A stretch of 64,000 nucleotides of DNA from Stieleria mannarensis. Its GTDB lineage: Bacteria; Planctomycetota; Planctomycetia; Pirellulales; Pirellulaceae. Below, in pieces: positions 45,810-56,252 of the stretch. Numbering within the stretch: position 1 is the first letter of the stretch; each line of letters opens with the position of its first letter. The notes under the pieces are model-generated. The model did not search any database, was not told the origin of the DNA, and saw only the letters and a list, made by a program, of their open reading frames with translations. The stretch is from the NCBI RefSeq assembly GCF_014154935.1, contig NZ_JACEHH010000003.1, positions 186,001 to 250,000 of the forward strand, given 5' to 3'. The position numbers and the translations under genes are program-made.

Positions 45810-47136
45810 CCCGTTGGTTCTTTGGATCGTATTGCAGCGGCCGGCCGCCCAGCCGCATCGACAGGTTGGCCAAGATGCAGCTGGCCGTCGATATGTGGCC
45901 TTCTTCGATATCCGCCACCGGACGACTGCGGTCTTCGATCGCCTTCAGAAAATCGAGCATGTGGAGACGTGTTGCCGGTGCGGCGTTCAGTTCAATGTCC
46001 TTTTCGGTCAGGTCTTCCGGGTACTTTTCACGTTCAAAGAAACAGTCAAAGTGGATCGGTTGGGCGCGTTTGTCTTGCGGGATAAAGTCAGCCCGCATCG
46101 TACTGGCCTTTAATGTCCCCTTTTCGCCATAGATGAATAACGCCCAGGGATAGTCGGGATCGGTCGGCGAGCCCCAGGTGCGGTGGGTCCACTGGGCGTT
46201 GAAGTCGTCGAATTCGAAAGTCGCCGATTGGGTGTCCGCGATGTTCGACTTGCCTTCGGTTTGGACCAAGATGCCACCGGTCGATGTAATCCGGCTGGGC
46301 CAGCCCAGGCCCAACATCCAGCGGGCCGTGTCCAGCATGTGGACACACATGTCGCCCATGATGCCGTTGCCGTACTCGGTAAAGGTGCGCCACCAGCGTT
46401 TGTGCGGCAACCCGTCATACGGCCGCATCGGCGCCGGACCGGTCCACATCTCGTAATCCAGATGATCGGGCACGGGCATCACGTCCGGATTCCCGTTGGC
46501 CCGCATGTGATAGTAGCAACACATCTCGACGTGACCGATTTTGCCCAACAATCCCGCCTGGACGACTTGTTTTTTGACATCGATCAAGTGCGGCGTGCTT
46601 TTTCGTTGCGTGCCGACTTGGACGACGCGACCCAGCCGTCGCGCCGCAGCGACCATCGCTTCGCCCTCCAGCACATCGACGCTGATCGGTTTTTGAACGT
46701 AGACATCCGCACCGGATTCCATCGCCGCGATCGCTTGCAAGGCATGCCAATGATCCGGCGTCCCGATCACGACGATGTCCAATCGGTTTTCGGCAAGCAT
46801 CTTGCGGTAATCGACATAGGTTGACGGCTTGTTGCCGGATTTCTGTCGTTCGCTGGCGATCTGCACCGCTTCATCGAGCATCTTTTGGTCGGGATCGCAG
46901 ATGCAGACGACTTCGACCGGTGCCACCTGAATCAATCGCCACAGATCGCTCTTGCCATACCAGCCGGCACCGATCAACCCGACTCGCTTGACCGGCCCGT
47001 CGGCCGCCGCAAAGGCGTTAACGCCCAGTGTCCCGGCAGCGATCGACGCCGCACCGGCTTGAAGCACACGGCGCCGCGCGATTCCGGTGGTTGCCGCGCC
47101 CGCGGTGGATTGATCCGAAGGGGTTTCTTGACGCAT
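45733..47136 (-). CDS. Gfo/Idh/MocA family oxidoreductase with Tat-like signal
   Basis: I choose ATG 47136, which follows GAGGAG by 9 bases, rather than the open frame to 47271. The 467-residue protein has a Tat-like leader, TGIARRRVLQAGAASIAAG, then GxGxxG in RVGLIGAGWYGKSDLWRL and the family strip DVYVQKPISVDVLEGEAMV with Gln in place of Glu in EKP. Downstream are GTQRKSTPHLIDVKKQV and GNGIMGDMCVHMLDTARWML, the planctomycete-type substrate domain with its His. It ends with YRAPWQHPFVG, typical for this group. It probably oxidises a sugar or inositol after export. Confidence 0.9.
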   Translation of the reverse strand: MRQETPSDQSTAGAATTGIARRRVLQAGAASIAAGTLGVNAFAAADGPVKRVGLIGAGWYGKSDLWRLIQVAPVEVVCICDPDQKMLDEAVQIASERQKSGNKPSTYVDYRKMLAENRLDIVVIGTPDHWHALQAIAAMESGADVYVQKPISVDVLEGEAMVAAARRLGRVVQVGTQRKSTPHLIDVKKQVVQAGLLGKIGHVEMCCYYHMRANGNPDVMPVPDHLDYEMWTGPAPMRPYDGLPHKRWWRTFTEYGNGIMGDMCVHMLDTARWMLGLGWPSRITSTGGILVQTEGKSNIADTQSATFEFDDFNAQWTHRTWGSPTDPDYPWALFIYGEKGTLKASTMRADFIPQDKRAQPIHFDCFFEREKYPEDLTEKDIELNAAPATRLHMLDFLKAIEDRSRPVADIEEGHISTASCILANLSMRLGGRPLQYDPKNQRVIGDQEATAMLRRDYRAPWQHPFVG

Positions 47137-47352
47137 CGTCCTGGCTCCTCGTTGAACGCTTCCCATTGATTTCTCAAAACCGACCCGGCCCATTATACGT
47201 GTTCGCTGCCGGTTCAAGGCGTTCGACTCACTGGGGCCCGACGGATCCGAATCAACTGGCAATGTTGACATCTCGTTAGCTGGCGATATAAATGCAGTGA
47301 AAGCCTGCGATCCTCAATGGCACTGCGACACCAACACGGTCAAGGAGACGCT

Positions 47353-47985
47353 TTGAAAGTGAAGACGTCGAAGCTAAACAGATGGACGTTGACGACACCG
47401 AGCGTGTGGATTTCCGCCGCCGCCTTGCTCGCCGGGACCACACTCGGTTGCACGGCAAAACAACCCGAACCGACGAGCGAAGCCTCCGCCGAACCGGAGG
47501 TTCGGATCGTTCAGGGGGCGACGCCGAGTGAAGATGCCAAAGCGACGATGCTTGCCGCCAAGGACGCGTTGTTCACGCGGCTGTCCGGTCGTCTGATGGA
47601 AGCGATGGCGGACACGGGGCCAGCAGGGGCGATCGAAGTCTGCAGCCGGGAAGCGGTGACGATCGCCAATGAAGTGGGCGCCGAACATGGGGTTCGGATC
47701 GGACGTACCGGCGTTCGGATTCGCAACCCCGCCAATCAGCCTCCGTCGTGGGCAACGGCTTTGGTCGAGCAAAAAGTCGACATGCCCGTGTTCGCCGTCT
47801 TGTCCGACGAAACGGCTGCGGCCTTGTTACCGATCAAGCTGCAGATGCAGTGCGTGATGTGCCACGGCCCGAAGGAACAAATCGCGCCGGACGTTCAGTC
47901 GCAACTCGCCAAATTATATCCCGATGACCAAGCGACCGGGTTTCGCGAAGGCGAGCTCAGGGGTTGGTTTTGGGTCCAGCGATGA
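47353..47985 (+). CDS. Tll0287-like (DUF3365) lipoprotein with c-type heme site
   Basis: The start is uncertain: TTG 47353 has AAGGAG five bases upstream, while an ATG at 47317 and a GTG at 47359 share the frame. A leader ends in the lipobox-like [14 protein letters not shown]. The body has [40 protein letters not shown] and [20 protein letters not shown], the DUF3365 core, and the heme-binding CxxCH in [13 protein letters not shown]. It ends [14 protein letters not shown] as usual for the family. These proteins are extracytoplasmic heme sensors or electron carriers. The last 29 bases overlap the convergent phosphatase gene. Confidence 0.88.
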   Translation: MKVKTSKLNRWTLTTPSVWISAAALLAGTTLGCTAKQPEPTSEASAEPEVRIVQGATPSEDAKATMLAAKDALFTRLSGRLMEAMADTGPAGAIEVCSREAVTIANEVGAEHGVRIGRTGVRIRNPANQPPSWATALVEQKVDMPVFAVLSDETAAALLPIKLQMQCVMCHGPKEQIAPDVQSQLAKLYPDDQATGFREGELRGWFWVQR

Positions 47986-49609
47986 GTGCTTCGGGACGCT
48001 CCAGTTGAAAGTAGTGCCCGTGGTCGGCGGTCAGGATCAGCACGGTTTCGTCCCAGCCGCCATGTTGCTCGATCCATGTGACGACATCGGCAAAGGCATC
48101 GTCGCCGCTGTGGACCGCACCGATGGAGTTGTCGATGTTGTTGGAATGGTTTGCCCAGTCGACGTCGCCGGATTCGATCATCAACCACCATTGATCCGAG
48201 CGGGCATCGAGCACGTCCAAGGCGGCGATCGCCATCTCGCTCAATTGAACGTTCTCACGCAAGTCGGCTTCACTGTAGACCTCGGCCGCTTCGGGCGTCG
48301 GGTTGCCGAAACTGATCACCGGGTTGTAGTTCCCGTCGGCGGTGCGAAACGGCAGGTGTCCGCCCTGGACGCCGAAGTAGCCGAACAATCGCTCTCCGCT
48401 GGTTACGACTCGGGCGACCGCGTTTTTCAATACTTCGCTGCCACGCGTCCCGGGCGTACGCTGGGCGACCACGTACCGGCCTCCATTGGCCACATCGATT
48501 TTCGCCAGATCATCTCTGGTGAGGTATCGATTCCCGGGCACAAAGTTTTCACCCTGGGAACCGTCCTTCTCCTTATCCGTTCCCCAGCCGCCACCGATCA
48601 ACACGTCGACGCCCGACAAACCGCCGGGATGATAGCTGGACGGGATCCCGACCAGGTCGCGCGTCAGGTCTTGGTAATCGCTGCGATGCACGTTGCTCGC
48701 GTACGCGCAGGCGGGCGTGGCGTGGCTGATCGGAACGCTGGTGACCACGCCGACGGCAAAGTCCTGCTGCTGCAGCGTGCGTGCGATCGGCAGCACTTCG
48801 CGGCCCAGCGGATCGACGTTGATCGCACCGTTGTACGTCTTGATGCCCGACGTCATGGAAGTCGCCGAGGAGGCGGAGTCGGTGAAGGCGTGTTTGGTCT
48901 GCTTGCTCTTGCCGATCGGATAGTCGGCGTCGGTGATCGGTTCCCAAGGCGCGGCGCCGCACAAGGCGGGGTCGTAACCACCCGGCACCGTGCCGCCGAT
49001 CGACGTGACGGTTTGCTTGTCGACGTTGACGTTGGTTCCATCGTTGTGCGGGCTGGTGACAAAAAAACCGAAGTCCGTCGTCGTTCCCCGATAATCTTGA
49101 AACGCCAATCCGTCGCCACGCCCGCTTGCATACGTGACTTTGCCCTGTTTCGCGATCGCAGCGGCCCGCGTCGTGTCCCAGTCCATACCGTCAAAAACGA
49201 ACAGGATGATCCGCTTCTTGCCGGACTCCAGGGCCGACAGTTGCAGCCGATGAACATCGGTCTGGTCAAAGTAGTCCGCTTCAGGATTGTGCGTTTTCTC
49301 GGGGATTTGGCCGTACAGATTTTCCAACACCGCACGGTCGCGGTAAACGCTGTTTTCCCCGGAAACCGACTTCAGGTCGATTCCAAAGGTGTAAATCGGA
49401 ATCAGCCGATTGCTGTGGTTTTTCCAGCTCGAGTAGGTGTCCGGATTTGGCCCCCAATGTCCCCAGTCGGATTGATTGGTTCGCACGGCCTGCTCTTGCA
49501 ACGTGGCAATCGCGTCGGGCATCTGCCCCGTGCATGGGAAACCGGTAATCGCCAGGGCAATGATCGCGCCCAGCGGCAAACAGCGTCGGGAGTGAAAGTG
49601 CATCGACAT
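47957..49609 (-). CDS. Alkaline phosphatase (PhoA superfamily), secreted
   Basis: The 550-residue protein has a signal peptide ([19 protein letters not shown]). The first metal site is [18 protein letters not shown], and the phosphorylated Ser lies in [20 protein letters not shown]. Metal ligands continue in [17 protein letters not shown] and [19 protein letters not shown]. These blocks define alkaline phosphatases of the PhoA type. It cleaves phosphomonoesters outside the cytoplasm to supply phosphate. Its 3' end overlaps the Tll0287-like gene by 29 bases. Upstream, at about 210 bases, the metOD1 gene is divergent. Confidence 0.93.
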   Translation of the reverse strand: MSMHFHSRRCLPLGAIIALAITGFPCTGQMPDAIATLQEQAVRTNQSDWGHWGPNPDTYSSWKNHSNRLIPIYTFGIDLKSVSGENSVYRDRAVLENLYGQIPEKTHNPEADYFDQTDVHRLQLSALESGKKRIILFVFDGMDWDTTRAAAIAKQGKVTYASGRGDGLAFQDYRGTTTDFGFFVTSPHNDGTNVNVDKQTVTSIGGTVPGGYDPALCGAAPWEPITDADYPIGKSKQTKHAFTDSASSATSMTSGIKTYNGAINVDPLGREVLPIARTLQQQDFAVGVVTSVPISHATPACAYASNVHRSDYQDLTRDLVGIPSSYHPGGLSGVDVLIGGGWGTDKEKDGSQGENFVPGNRYLTRDDLAKIDVANGGRYVVAQRTPGTRGSEVLKNAVARVVTSGERLFGYFGVQGGHLPFRTADGNYNPVISFGNPTPEAAEVYSEADLRENVQLSEMAIAALDVLDARSDQWWLMIESGDVDWANHSNNIDNSIGAVHSGDDAFADVVTWIEQHGGWDETVLILTADHGHYFQLERPEALIAGPKTNP

Positions 49610-49819
49610 CTCAGGCAGAATCGATCCGTCGTAAACGGTTTCGGTGGGCGAAGGTGGGGGGGAAGGGAGGCGGGATCGGCAGCCGCCACGCGTACCAACG
49701 GTGACGGCGCCGAAGGGGATATCTTAACCGAGTCGATCGAGAATGATAGCGAGCGCGACGCGGGAACGGTAAGATGGAACGCAGCGTCCATTGACGTGAC
49801 CTATCGACGCGAGGGGACC

Positions 49820-50383
49820 ATGAACCAGAAACCGCCGCTTCCGGTAATCCACCGCCTTCCGGTCGATCTCGATCGCGACAACTTCATGCGAACGTTGTTG
49901 CGAGAGCTCTCAGGCACGCTGCAGGACGTCGTCGGGTTGGACGAAGCCGCCGGGTTCGTTTCCATCGTCGGCCAGCGAATGGGGGAACGGATCAACCAGA
50001 TCTATCGCGAACAGGCCTTCCGAGACCGATTCACCGCCGGCCAAGTGGGCGAGGTGTTGGTCGACCTGAAACGGCGGATCGAAGGTGATTTTTATATCAT
50101 TTCCCAAGACGACGAAAAGATCGTGCTGGGCAACCGCGTCTGCCCCTTCGGGGACAAAGTCCGCGACCGACCCGCGCTGTGCATGATGACCTCCAACGTC
50201 TTTGGCGTGATTGCGTCTACGAATCTCGGTTACGCCAAAGTTGTGATCGAGCAGGCGATCGCCCGTGGCGATTCCGGGTGTCGCGTGGTGGTGTACTTAA
50301 AACCGACGGCCGAATCCGATGCCGCCGACGGGCGCGAGTATTTTGGCGATGACACTGATTCGGGTGATACCATTGACGCCTGA
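49820..50383 (+). CDS. Methanogen output domain 1 (metOD1) protein
   Basis: ATG 49820 follows GAGGGG and gives 187 residues; a longer open frame upstream is antisense to the phosphatase and is ignored. The sequence shows [20 protein letters not shown], then [20 protein letters not shown] and the Cys-containing [20 protein letters not shown] followed by [20 protein letters not shown] and GCRVVVYL, which I recognise as metOD1, a domain found as the output of sensor proteins. The two Cys suggest a redox or metal signal. It overlaps the hybrid kinase gene by 35 bases, so the products are probably translated together and work as a pair. Confidence 0.75.
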   Translation: MNQKPPLPVIHRLPVDLDRDNFMRTLLRELSGTLQDVVGLDEAAGFVSIVGQRMGERINQIYREQAFRDRFTAGQVGEVLVDLKRRIEGDFYIISQDDEKIVLGNRVCPFGDKVRDRPALCMMTSNVFGVIASTNLGYAKVVIEQAIARGDSGCRVVVYLKPTAESDAADGREYFGDDTDSGDTIDA

Positions 50384-52421
50384 ATCGTTCGAAGCGTTGG
50401 CATCCACACTCGGCGACCCGCTCGTGTTGCTCTCACCCGGTGGCGTCATCGTCGGCGCCAATCGTCTGGCGGTCCAGGCCATGGGGCGGCAGAAAAAATC
50501 CGACGTGCTGCAACACCGATTACAGGACTTTGTGGCCCAACCGCACGCTGATCTGGACGAATGGTTCCGTCTGGCCAGGCGAACCACCGAGGGCACACTC
50601 GGCACACTCAAGTTTCAGTGCCGAGACCAACCGCTGCGTGCGAGCGCCCATCGTATCAACAACGGGACCAGCTACTTCCTATTGTTACGTCTGCAGGAGC
50701 ATGCCGCTGCGTTGAAACAATTCACGGCATTGAACGAGAAAGTCCAGCAGTTGCATCGCGAGGTTTCACGCAGGCGAATCGTCGAAGCACAGCTTCGCAT
50801 CGAACGCGACATCGCAGCTTTCGGACGTGACATCGGGCTGGCACTTGTCGGGAACCATGATCTTGACAATTCATTGCAAGACTGTACGGAATTGATGGTC
50901 CGGCAACTCGATGGTGCGCTGGCCAGAATCTGGTTGGCCAACGAAGAAGGCACGTCGCTGAACTTGGTCGCCAGCAGCGGTCTGTACACCCATCTGGATG
51001 GAACACACGGCTGCATCCGGTTCGGAGACTACAAGATCGGGCGCATCGCTCAAGAGCAGCGAGCACACATCACCAACGACGTCCTCTCCGATCCGGCGAT
51101 TCACGACAAGGATTGGGCCCGGCGTGAAGGGATCGTTGCGTTCGTCGGGTATCCGTTGGTTGACGGACACACTACGGTCGGCGTAATCGGCATGTTCGCC
51201 CGTCGCGTCTTAAGCGAGTCGGTGTCCACCGCAATGGGGTCGGTCGCCAACAGCATCGCGCTGCGAATTCGCAAGCAAGCGATTCAAGACGGGTTGGCCA
51301 AACAAACTCAGGCACTCAAGGAAGCCGATCGGCGGAAAGATGAGTTTCTGGCAATGCTGTCGCACGAACTTCGCAACCCGCTTGCACCGGTTCGTTCGGG
51401 ACTGGACTTGCTGTCACTTTCGGAGACCCAGCATCGCGACACCATCGCAATGATGCAGCGGCAAATCGAACATCTGGTCCGACTGGTCGATGATCTGCTG
51501 GATGTTTCCCGGATCATGTTGGGAAAAGTCGAACTGCGAAAGCAACCCGTCGCGCTCGCCTCGCTGATCGCACAAGCCCATGACACGTTGCGGGAAACGA
51601 TGGAAACCGAAGGGCACCACTTTGAAATCAACATGCCCTGCGAACCGATTTGGATCAACGCCGATTCGGTGCGGATCATTCAGGTGATTGAGAACCTGTT
51701 AAAAAACGCCTGCAAGTACACCGATCCCGGTGGCGAGATTTCCATCAATGTCGACAGCGACGGGAATCGAGTGACCCTGGCCGTCAAAGACAACGGGATC
51801 GGGATCGACAGTGATTTGCTGCCCCAGGTGTTCGATCTGTTCACTCAGGCCGATCGCGCGCTCGATCGCGCCCAAGGCGGGCTCGGGATCGGCCTGACGC
51901 TGACCAAAAACCTGGTGGAAATGCATCGCGGTTCAATCCACGTCTGCAGCGCGGGGCTGGGGCGCGGCACGACCTTCACGCTCAACCTGCCGACCTGTGT
52001 CGCACCGACCGCCGATTCCGGCGCCGCGGTGCAAACCCATCTGCCGGCCGACGCGCCGCTTCGGATTCTGGCCGTCGACGACAACCGTGCGGCGCGTTTC
52101 ATGATGGAAAAACTGCTCGAGAAACTGGGCCCCCACGAAGTCAAGACGGCCGGCGATGGCCCCTCGGCGATCAAGCTGTTTGTTGAATTCCAGCCGGAGT
52201 TGGTCTTCATGGACATCGGGTTGCCAGGACAAGACGGGTACGAAATCGCACGCCAGATCCGGCAACTCGAAACCGGGACGCCTTGCAGGCTGGTCGCATT
52301 GACCGGTTATGGACAACAAGACGATCGCGAAAAATCGAAACAAGCCGGCTTCGACGAACACCTGGTCAAACCACCCGGCATCGACCAAATTCGCGAACTG
52401 CTCGCAAGCCCCCGAGTGTAA
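50349..52421 (+). CDS. Hybrid sensor kinase (PAS-GAF-HisKA-HATPase-REC)
   Basis: I start at ATG 50349, inside the end of the metOD1 gene; a GTG at 50364 is possible. The 690 residues contain a PAS-like start ([20 protein letters not shown]), a coiled coil, and a GAF-like region with [23 protein letters not shown] strands and [20 protein letters not shown]. The kinase core is [20 protein letters not shown] (H box), [17 protein letters not shown] (N box), [20 protein letters not shown] and [22 protein letters not shown]-terminal receiver has [20 protein letters not shown] and [16 protein letters not shown] with its Asp. No membrane helix is present, so it senses a cytoplasmic signal, perhaps through metOD1. 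Confidence 0.93.
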   Translation: MTLIRVIPLTPESFEALASTLGDPLVLLSPGGVIVGANRLAVQAMGRQKKSDVLQHRLQDFVAQPHADLDEWFRLARRTTEGTLGTLKFQCRDQPLRASAHRINNGTSYFLLLRLQEHAAALKQFTALNEKVQQLHREVSRRRIVEAQLRIERDIAAFGRDIGLALVGNHDLDNSLQDCTELMVRQLDGALARIWLANEEGTSLNLVASSGLYTHLDGTHGCIRFGDYKIGRIAQEQRAHITNDVLSDPAIHDKDWARREGIVAFVGYPLVDGHTTVGVIGMFARRVLSESVSTAMGSVANSIALRIRKQAIQDGLAKQTQALKEADRRKDEFLAMLSHELRNPLAPVRSGLDLLSLSETQHRDTIAMMQRQIEHLVRLVDDLLDVSRIMLGKVELRKQPVALASLIAQAHDTLRETMETEGHHFEINMPCEPIWINADSVRIIQVIENLLKNACKYTDPGGEISINVDSDGNRVTLAVKDNGIGIDSDLLPQVFDLFTQADRALDRAQGGLGIGLTLTKNLVEMHRGSIHVCSAGLGRGTTFTLNLPTCVAPTADSGAAVQTHLPADAPLRILAVDDNRAARFMMEKLLEKLGPHEVKTAGDGPSAIKLFVEFQPELVFMDIGLPGQDGYEIARQIRQLETGTPCRLVALTGYGQQDDREKSKQAGFDEHLVKPPGIDQIRELLASPRV

Positions 52422-52500
52422 AACCGTCGCCTCCAGCTGTTCCTCCTGACCGCACGCGACGTCCAATGCATGACTGAGCGATTTGGCAGCCAACTCGGCT

Positions 52501-52519
52501 TCTCTCCCCCAGGGAGAGA
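52501..52519. terminator. Short hairpin after the hybrid kinase gene
   Basis: TCTCTCCC pairs with GGGAGAGA over a 3-base loop, 80 bases beyond the kinase stop. No T-run follows directly. It may be a weak terminator or part of a repeat. Confidence 0.35.
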
Positions 52520-52600
52520 CGGCGTTTTCGCAGTGAGCAAACGCCAGAGAGGGTCCGTCGCTCTTCCACCGACTCCAGCCAAGAAAACGCCCCCCGCGAA

Positions 52601-53452
52601 ATGGTCGCCCTCAAAACGATCGACTACACCTTCGGACACGATGAGATCGCCCAGCGAATCGTAACCGACGACGGCCAAGGTACGACGGACGAAACCCACG
52701 TCTTCGGTCATGACGGCCACGGTAGCGTCCGAGTCCTCTACGACTTAGCGGCAACCGCCGCGACCATCGCCCAAGTCTTCACCTTTGCCCCCTACGGCGA
52801 GATAATCGCGTTACACGGTCCTACTGCCAACTCCCTCTCTCCCACCTCCCGACTTTCTTCCCTCGGCTACTCCGGCGAACACTTCGACGCCAAGGCCCAG
52901 CAGCAATATCTCCGCGCCCGCTTCTACGACCCAGCGAATGGAAGGTTCAACCGACTGGATCCGTTTGCGGGCAACATGCAGGACCCGCAGTCGCTGCATA
53001 AGTACGCCTATGTCCATGGGGATCCGATACAGGGTGTAGATCCGACGGGCCTGGAAGTTGAGCCGTATGACGAATTTGACTTTTTAACTCCAGGCGGCAA
53101 AGGCATGTCTGCCCATCGCCATTTCTCGCACTGGGTGGAACGACGTTACGGAAAAACGAATGTTGGAAAGACGATCGGGACTCTGGTTCCAGGTATGTTT
53201 TCGCCTGGTGACCATCGGCGAGGCCTGAAGCCCGATTATGTTGATACGTCCATGCAAAGATACTACGAGCTTAAGCCGGTAACGCACAGCAACAGCGTGC
53301 CACTCCAGACTCTTGACTACTTGGACCAAATGCCAGAATACGACACTCACCTTCCCCCAAAGGATTACTTCCGTGGGTTATCGGCATCTGTGATTCCGCA
53401 CCAAACTGGAGGGTATTTCAAGACGAAACAAAGGGGACGGGGGTTGAATTGA
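52601..53452 (+). CDS. RHS repeat-associated core fragment with nuclease-like C-terminal tip
   Basis: This 283-residue frame is only the 3' end of an RHS protein; full-length ones exceed 1000 residues and the 5' part is missing. The core is clear: FGHDGHGSVRVLYDLAATAA, SLGYSGEHFDAKAQQQYLRA, RFYDPANGRFNRLDPFAGNM and HKYAYVHGDPIQGVDPTG, which marks the boundary to the variable tip. The tip of about 130 residues contains LKPDYVDTSMQRYYELKPVT, whose D...E-L-K fits a PD-(D/E)xK toxin nuclease. The stop codon and last residues come from a dispersed repeat, so the tip may be cut short. No immunity gene follows. I see it as an orphan tip from a decayed RHS locus. Confidence 0.75.
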   Translation: MVALKTIDYTFGHDEIAQRIVTDDGQGTTDETHVFGHDGHGSVRVLYDLAATAATIAQVFTFAPYGEIIALHGPTANSLSPTSRLSSLGYSGEHFDAKAQQQYLRARFYDPANGRFNRLDPFAGNMQDPQSLHKYAYVHGDPIQGVDPTGLEVEPYDEFDFLTPGGKGMSAHRHFSHWVERRYGKTNVGKTIGTLVPGMFSPGDHRRGLKPDYVDTSMQRYYELKPVTHSNSVPLQTLDYLDQMPEYDTHLPPKDYFRGLSASVIPHQTGGYFKTKQRGRGLN

Positions 53453-53519
53453 CACACGAACCTGATGATCAAGCGGCGGACGATTGACATGAACACAGGA
53501 CCCTGTCGATTTCCGCCGC
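53430..53519. repeat. AAAGGGGACGGGGGTTGA repeat, copy 1
   Basis: It begins AAAGGGGACGGGGGTTGAAT and continues with a TGATCAAGCGGC block, ending near CCGCCGC at 53519. It matches 56348-56425 with small gaps. It overlaps the 3' end of the RHS frame, which stops inside it. Confidence 0.7.
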
Positions 53520-54849
53520 AACGAAGGGCCCGCCAGATTTTCTGCCGCTGGCGGTCACGATGACCGCCGATGTCTTTGGCACGATGCCGGACCGCGCACC
53601 TCCACCCACGAAAGAACGCCGTAGGCACGGCGGGTAGGATGCCCGTCGATTGAAACCCGTCGGGGACAGGATGTCCGTCGGAGAGCGATGGCAGGAAGCG
53701 GGGGAGAAAGAGGGGGAGTTGGGAGTGGAGAAGTTGGGAGAATGGGAGTGATGATGGTGGCGGCGTGAAGGAGCGGGCCATCGTTCGACGACCGGAGTGA
53801 GGGAGGGACCGACCGAGTGGAGCCGACGGTTGACGAAGGCGATACCAGCGACCAAAGGATGAGGGTAGCGCCGAGCGAGGTGAGGCGGTAGGGCTTTAGG
53901 CGTTAGGCTTTTAGGTCGGACACACCATCACCCGTGAATACAAGACTACTCCGAGCGAGGATCGCCGTAGCCGACGGCGGAGCCCCGATAAGAACAGACG
54001 AGGCACGAAGCCGAGTCCGCATCTAGAAGGGCGCAAGTGACCGCGCGGGAGCCTCAGGCGACCAAGCTGGGAACGAGACACCCCACCCCACTCGATCCGG
54101 CAGCTTGTCTGTCCGGCCAAAGCCTGCTGCAAATTACCGACAGGCTCTCGGGCCGCTCGATGGTCTCTTCGCACCGCCAAACCCCGTCAACACACGAAGC
54201 GACTCTTCCCCCACGTTTTTTGCCTTTCGCCGAGCCGGACTGACGCCGTCACCGGTACCCTGCGGCGTGAGTCCGAGAGAAGGCGAGAGGCGAAAAACGC
54301 GCTCGTGCGATCGTTAACACCAAGTGCGTTGACTTTACCGATTGATCCCGAAGCGGTTTTCGGGCTTCCGTGGCGGTTGACCGACTACCTCGTTGACAAG
54401 CAGGAGAATCTGTCGCGTCATCAGGGCAGAGCACCACGGCGGGCCTTTCCAACTCGTCGCTCGCCGCTCGCGACTCGCCACTTTCTCTCACGTCAGCCCT
54501 GAGACACGCAGATTCACCGGACCCAATCAATGACCATGACATCGATCCCATCGGTTATCCCCGAAGACTTCAACGGCAACCTCACGGCATCCTCGGCCGC
54601 CGTATCGACCGCAAAGCCAAGGCCGACGACATCACCATCGGCGAAGGGACGCTGCGAGCGTCGGTCATCGGGTGCGGAACTGAGCCGGTGGCGCTCGCCA
54701 CGGTTTCAGCAGGAGGCACAACCACGAAATACTCGAATCACACGAAGGCTCAACAGGACGATTCACTGTAGATTGAAAACGATTCAATCACCTTCATCCG
54801 TGATGATGGCCGTTACCGAGTTTGCGGGCTCGAACGGAACAACAACACT
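53453..54849. other. Long non-coding accessory region
   Basis: About 1.4 kb follows the RHS fragment without a supported gene. Short open frames on both strands lack motifs, leaders and ribosome sites. The part near 53690-53760 is G/A-rich (GGGGGAGAAAGAGGGGGAGT). A degenerate copy of the GxxExxY-type repeat lies at 54720-54747. The pattern fits decayed mobile DNA. Confidence 0.6.
54720..54747 (+). repeat. Diverged solo copy of the GxxExxY-flanking repeat
   Basis: The 28 bases starting AACCACGAAATACTCGAATC follow the same AACCACGAA...CACGAAG pattern as 5902-5929 and 6312-6339, with several changes. No partner repeat or GxxExxY gene is next to it; the next feature is the recombinase remnant. 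Confidence 0.6.
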
Positions 54850-55309
54850 ATGATACTGAAAGTCAACATCCTGGCATCGCGCGAGGACCTTGTTCACCTC
54901 GACGCGATCCTTGCCGTTTCCGACACCACCCAACCGTTCGGTATCCGCAAGCGAGCGATCCTGGAAACGTTCTACTCGTCAGCGATCCGCGCCAGCGAAC
55001 TGTCAACGGTGTCGCTGCACGACATCGACCGCGACCGCAAACTGCTGGTCATCGGTCACGGCAAAGGCGACAAGCCTCGCTGGTCGCCAATCAGCACCAC
55101 GGCGTTCGCTTGGATCGACCGTCGCATCAATGAAGTCCGCCCAGCCAACGCTCGCTCAATCAGCGGCAGCTATTTGTTCCTCGGCCAACGAAAGCCTGCA
55201 AACGACGCAACGTTACCCCCATGTCACACTCGGTCACTTGCGAAAAATGTATGACCACACGCATCCGGATGGCGACAAACCATCGAAGAATGACGATTCC
55301 AATCCATGA
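54850..55309 (+). pseudogene. Tyrosine recombinase (XerC-like), truncated and frameshifted
   Basis: The frame from 54850 carries the first half of the catalytic domain: GIRKRAILETFYSSAIRASE with the catalytic Arg in RASEL, then VIGHGKGDKPRWSPIS with the Lys. Near 55190 the coding continues in the +1 frame, as SLQTTQRYPHVTLGHLRKMY then DHTHP, which holds the nucleophilic Tyr and the family C-terminus. The central HxLRH box, about 45 residues, is missing between the two parts, and the N-terminal core-binding domain is absent. So the gene has lost its 5' end and suffered an internal deletion with frameshift; it cannot be active. It is a remnant of an integrase of the kind found in planctomycete mobile elements. 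Confidence 0.8.
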
Positions 55310-55388
55310 TTGACCTACCGCCTGGACACAGGCTCGCGAATTGGCGAGCCTATTTCGTCCCGAATGTCTCCCCTTCGAGGGTCTCCCG

Positions 55389-56252
55389 ATGCCGCTAGGA
55401 ATCCGCCCAACTGTCGACTTCGTTTTCAAACTTCTCTTTGGAAGTCTTGAGAACACAGACTTGCTGATTCATCTCCTCAACGCAGTGCTCCAGTCGGTGT
55501 ACCCGATCGAGGAAGTGGAAATCCTCAATCCGTATAACGACAAGATGTTCGAGGATGACAAGCTGTCGATCGTCGACGTCAAAGCACGAGATTCCGCTGG
55601 TGCGTGGTACGTGATCGAGGTGCAAACGACTATTCCAGGCGAACTCCGTAATCGACTCGTTTTCTATACAGCCGAGCTTTTCTCGCGGCAAATGAACGAA
55701 GGGACGACATATGGGGAGCTTCGTCCGGCGATCAGTATCTGCTTTATGACCGAGCCCCTGTTCAAGGAAGTCAAATTCGGCCATCTCCGGTTCGCCCTGC
55801 ACGACGCCGCCCATTCACTGACCTTCGGTGACCAAATTCAGCTACACCTGATCCAATTATCAAAGTATCATGTGGATGTGGCAGATCTCGCGGATGCCGA
55901 CGCTTTCGAGCGTTGGGTGTACTTTCTGACAGAGTCTCAAAACCGAGATCCCGACGAACTACGGCAACTGCTTCCCGATGCGGCCTTTTGCAAAGCAACG
56001 GAGATCCTGGAAATGATCGCCAAAAGCCCCGAACTACGCCTGATCTACGACGACCGAGCCAAAGAGGCGAAGGATCGATTCTCGGAGCTTGAGGACGCTA
56101 AGACACAAGGCAAGCTAATTGGACAAATTCAATTCGCTCAGCGGATGTTAGGTAAAAACGTCGCTGCGGACTCCGAACTCGGGTCATGCGAGATTAGTAA
56201 TCTCCGGCGTATTTTGGCCGATCTCGAATCACAATTTCCGAATCGTGGATAG
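55389..56252 (+). CDS. Rpn family recombination-promoting nuclease / putative transposase
   Basis: ATG 55389 gives 287 residues. It opens with GIRPTVDFVFKLLFGSLENT, the standard start of Rpn/PD-(D/E)xK transposase-like proteins, and continues with IVDVKARDSAGAWYVIEVQT, in which D...E-V-Q is the modified nuclease core, then LVFYTAELFSRQMNEGTTYG. RpnA-type enzymes are Mg- or Ca-dependent DNA endonucleases that promote RecA-independent gene transfer. The C-terminal 90 residues are helical and variable. The gene appears intact, although the recombinase just upstream is broken. It lies between the two direct repeats at 53430 and 56348. Confidence 0.88.
   Translation: MPLGIRPTVDFVFKLLFGSLENTDLLIHLLNAVLQSVYPIEEVEILNPYNDKMFEDDKLSIVDVKARDSAGAWYVIEVQTTIPGELRNRLVFYTAELFSRQMNEGTTYGELRPAISICFMTEPLFKEVKFGHLRFALHDAAHSLTFGDQIQLHLIQLSKYHVDVADLADADAFERWVYFLTESQNRDPDELRQLLPDAAFCKATEILEMIAKSPELRLIYDDRAKEAKDRFSELEDAKTQGKLIGQIQFAQRMLGKNVAADSELGSCEISNLRRILADLESQFPNRG

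Noticed and set aside
47924-49819. 5' extension of the metOD1 frame to 47924
   Set aside because: The extension is antisense to alkaline phosphatase; a good ribosome site and the domain start support ATG 49820.
53911-54317. Short frames in the accessory region, considered as an RHS immunity gene
   Set aside because: Arg-rich composition, no conserved motif, no ribosome site, and far from the RHS end.
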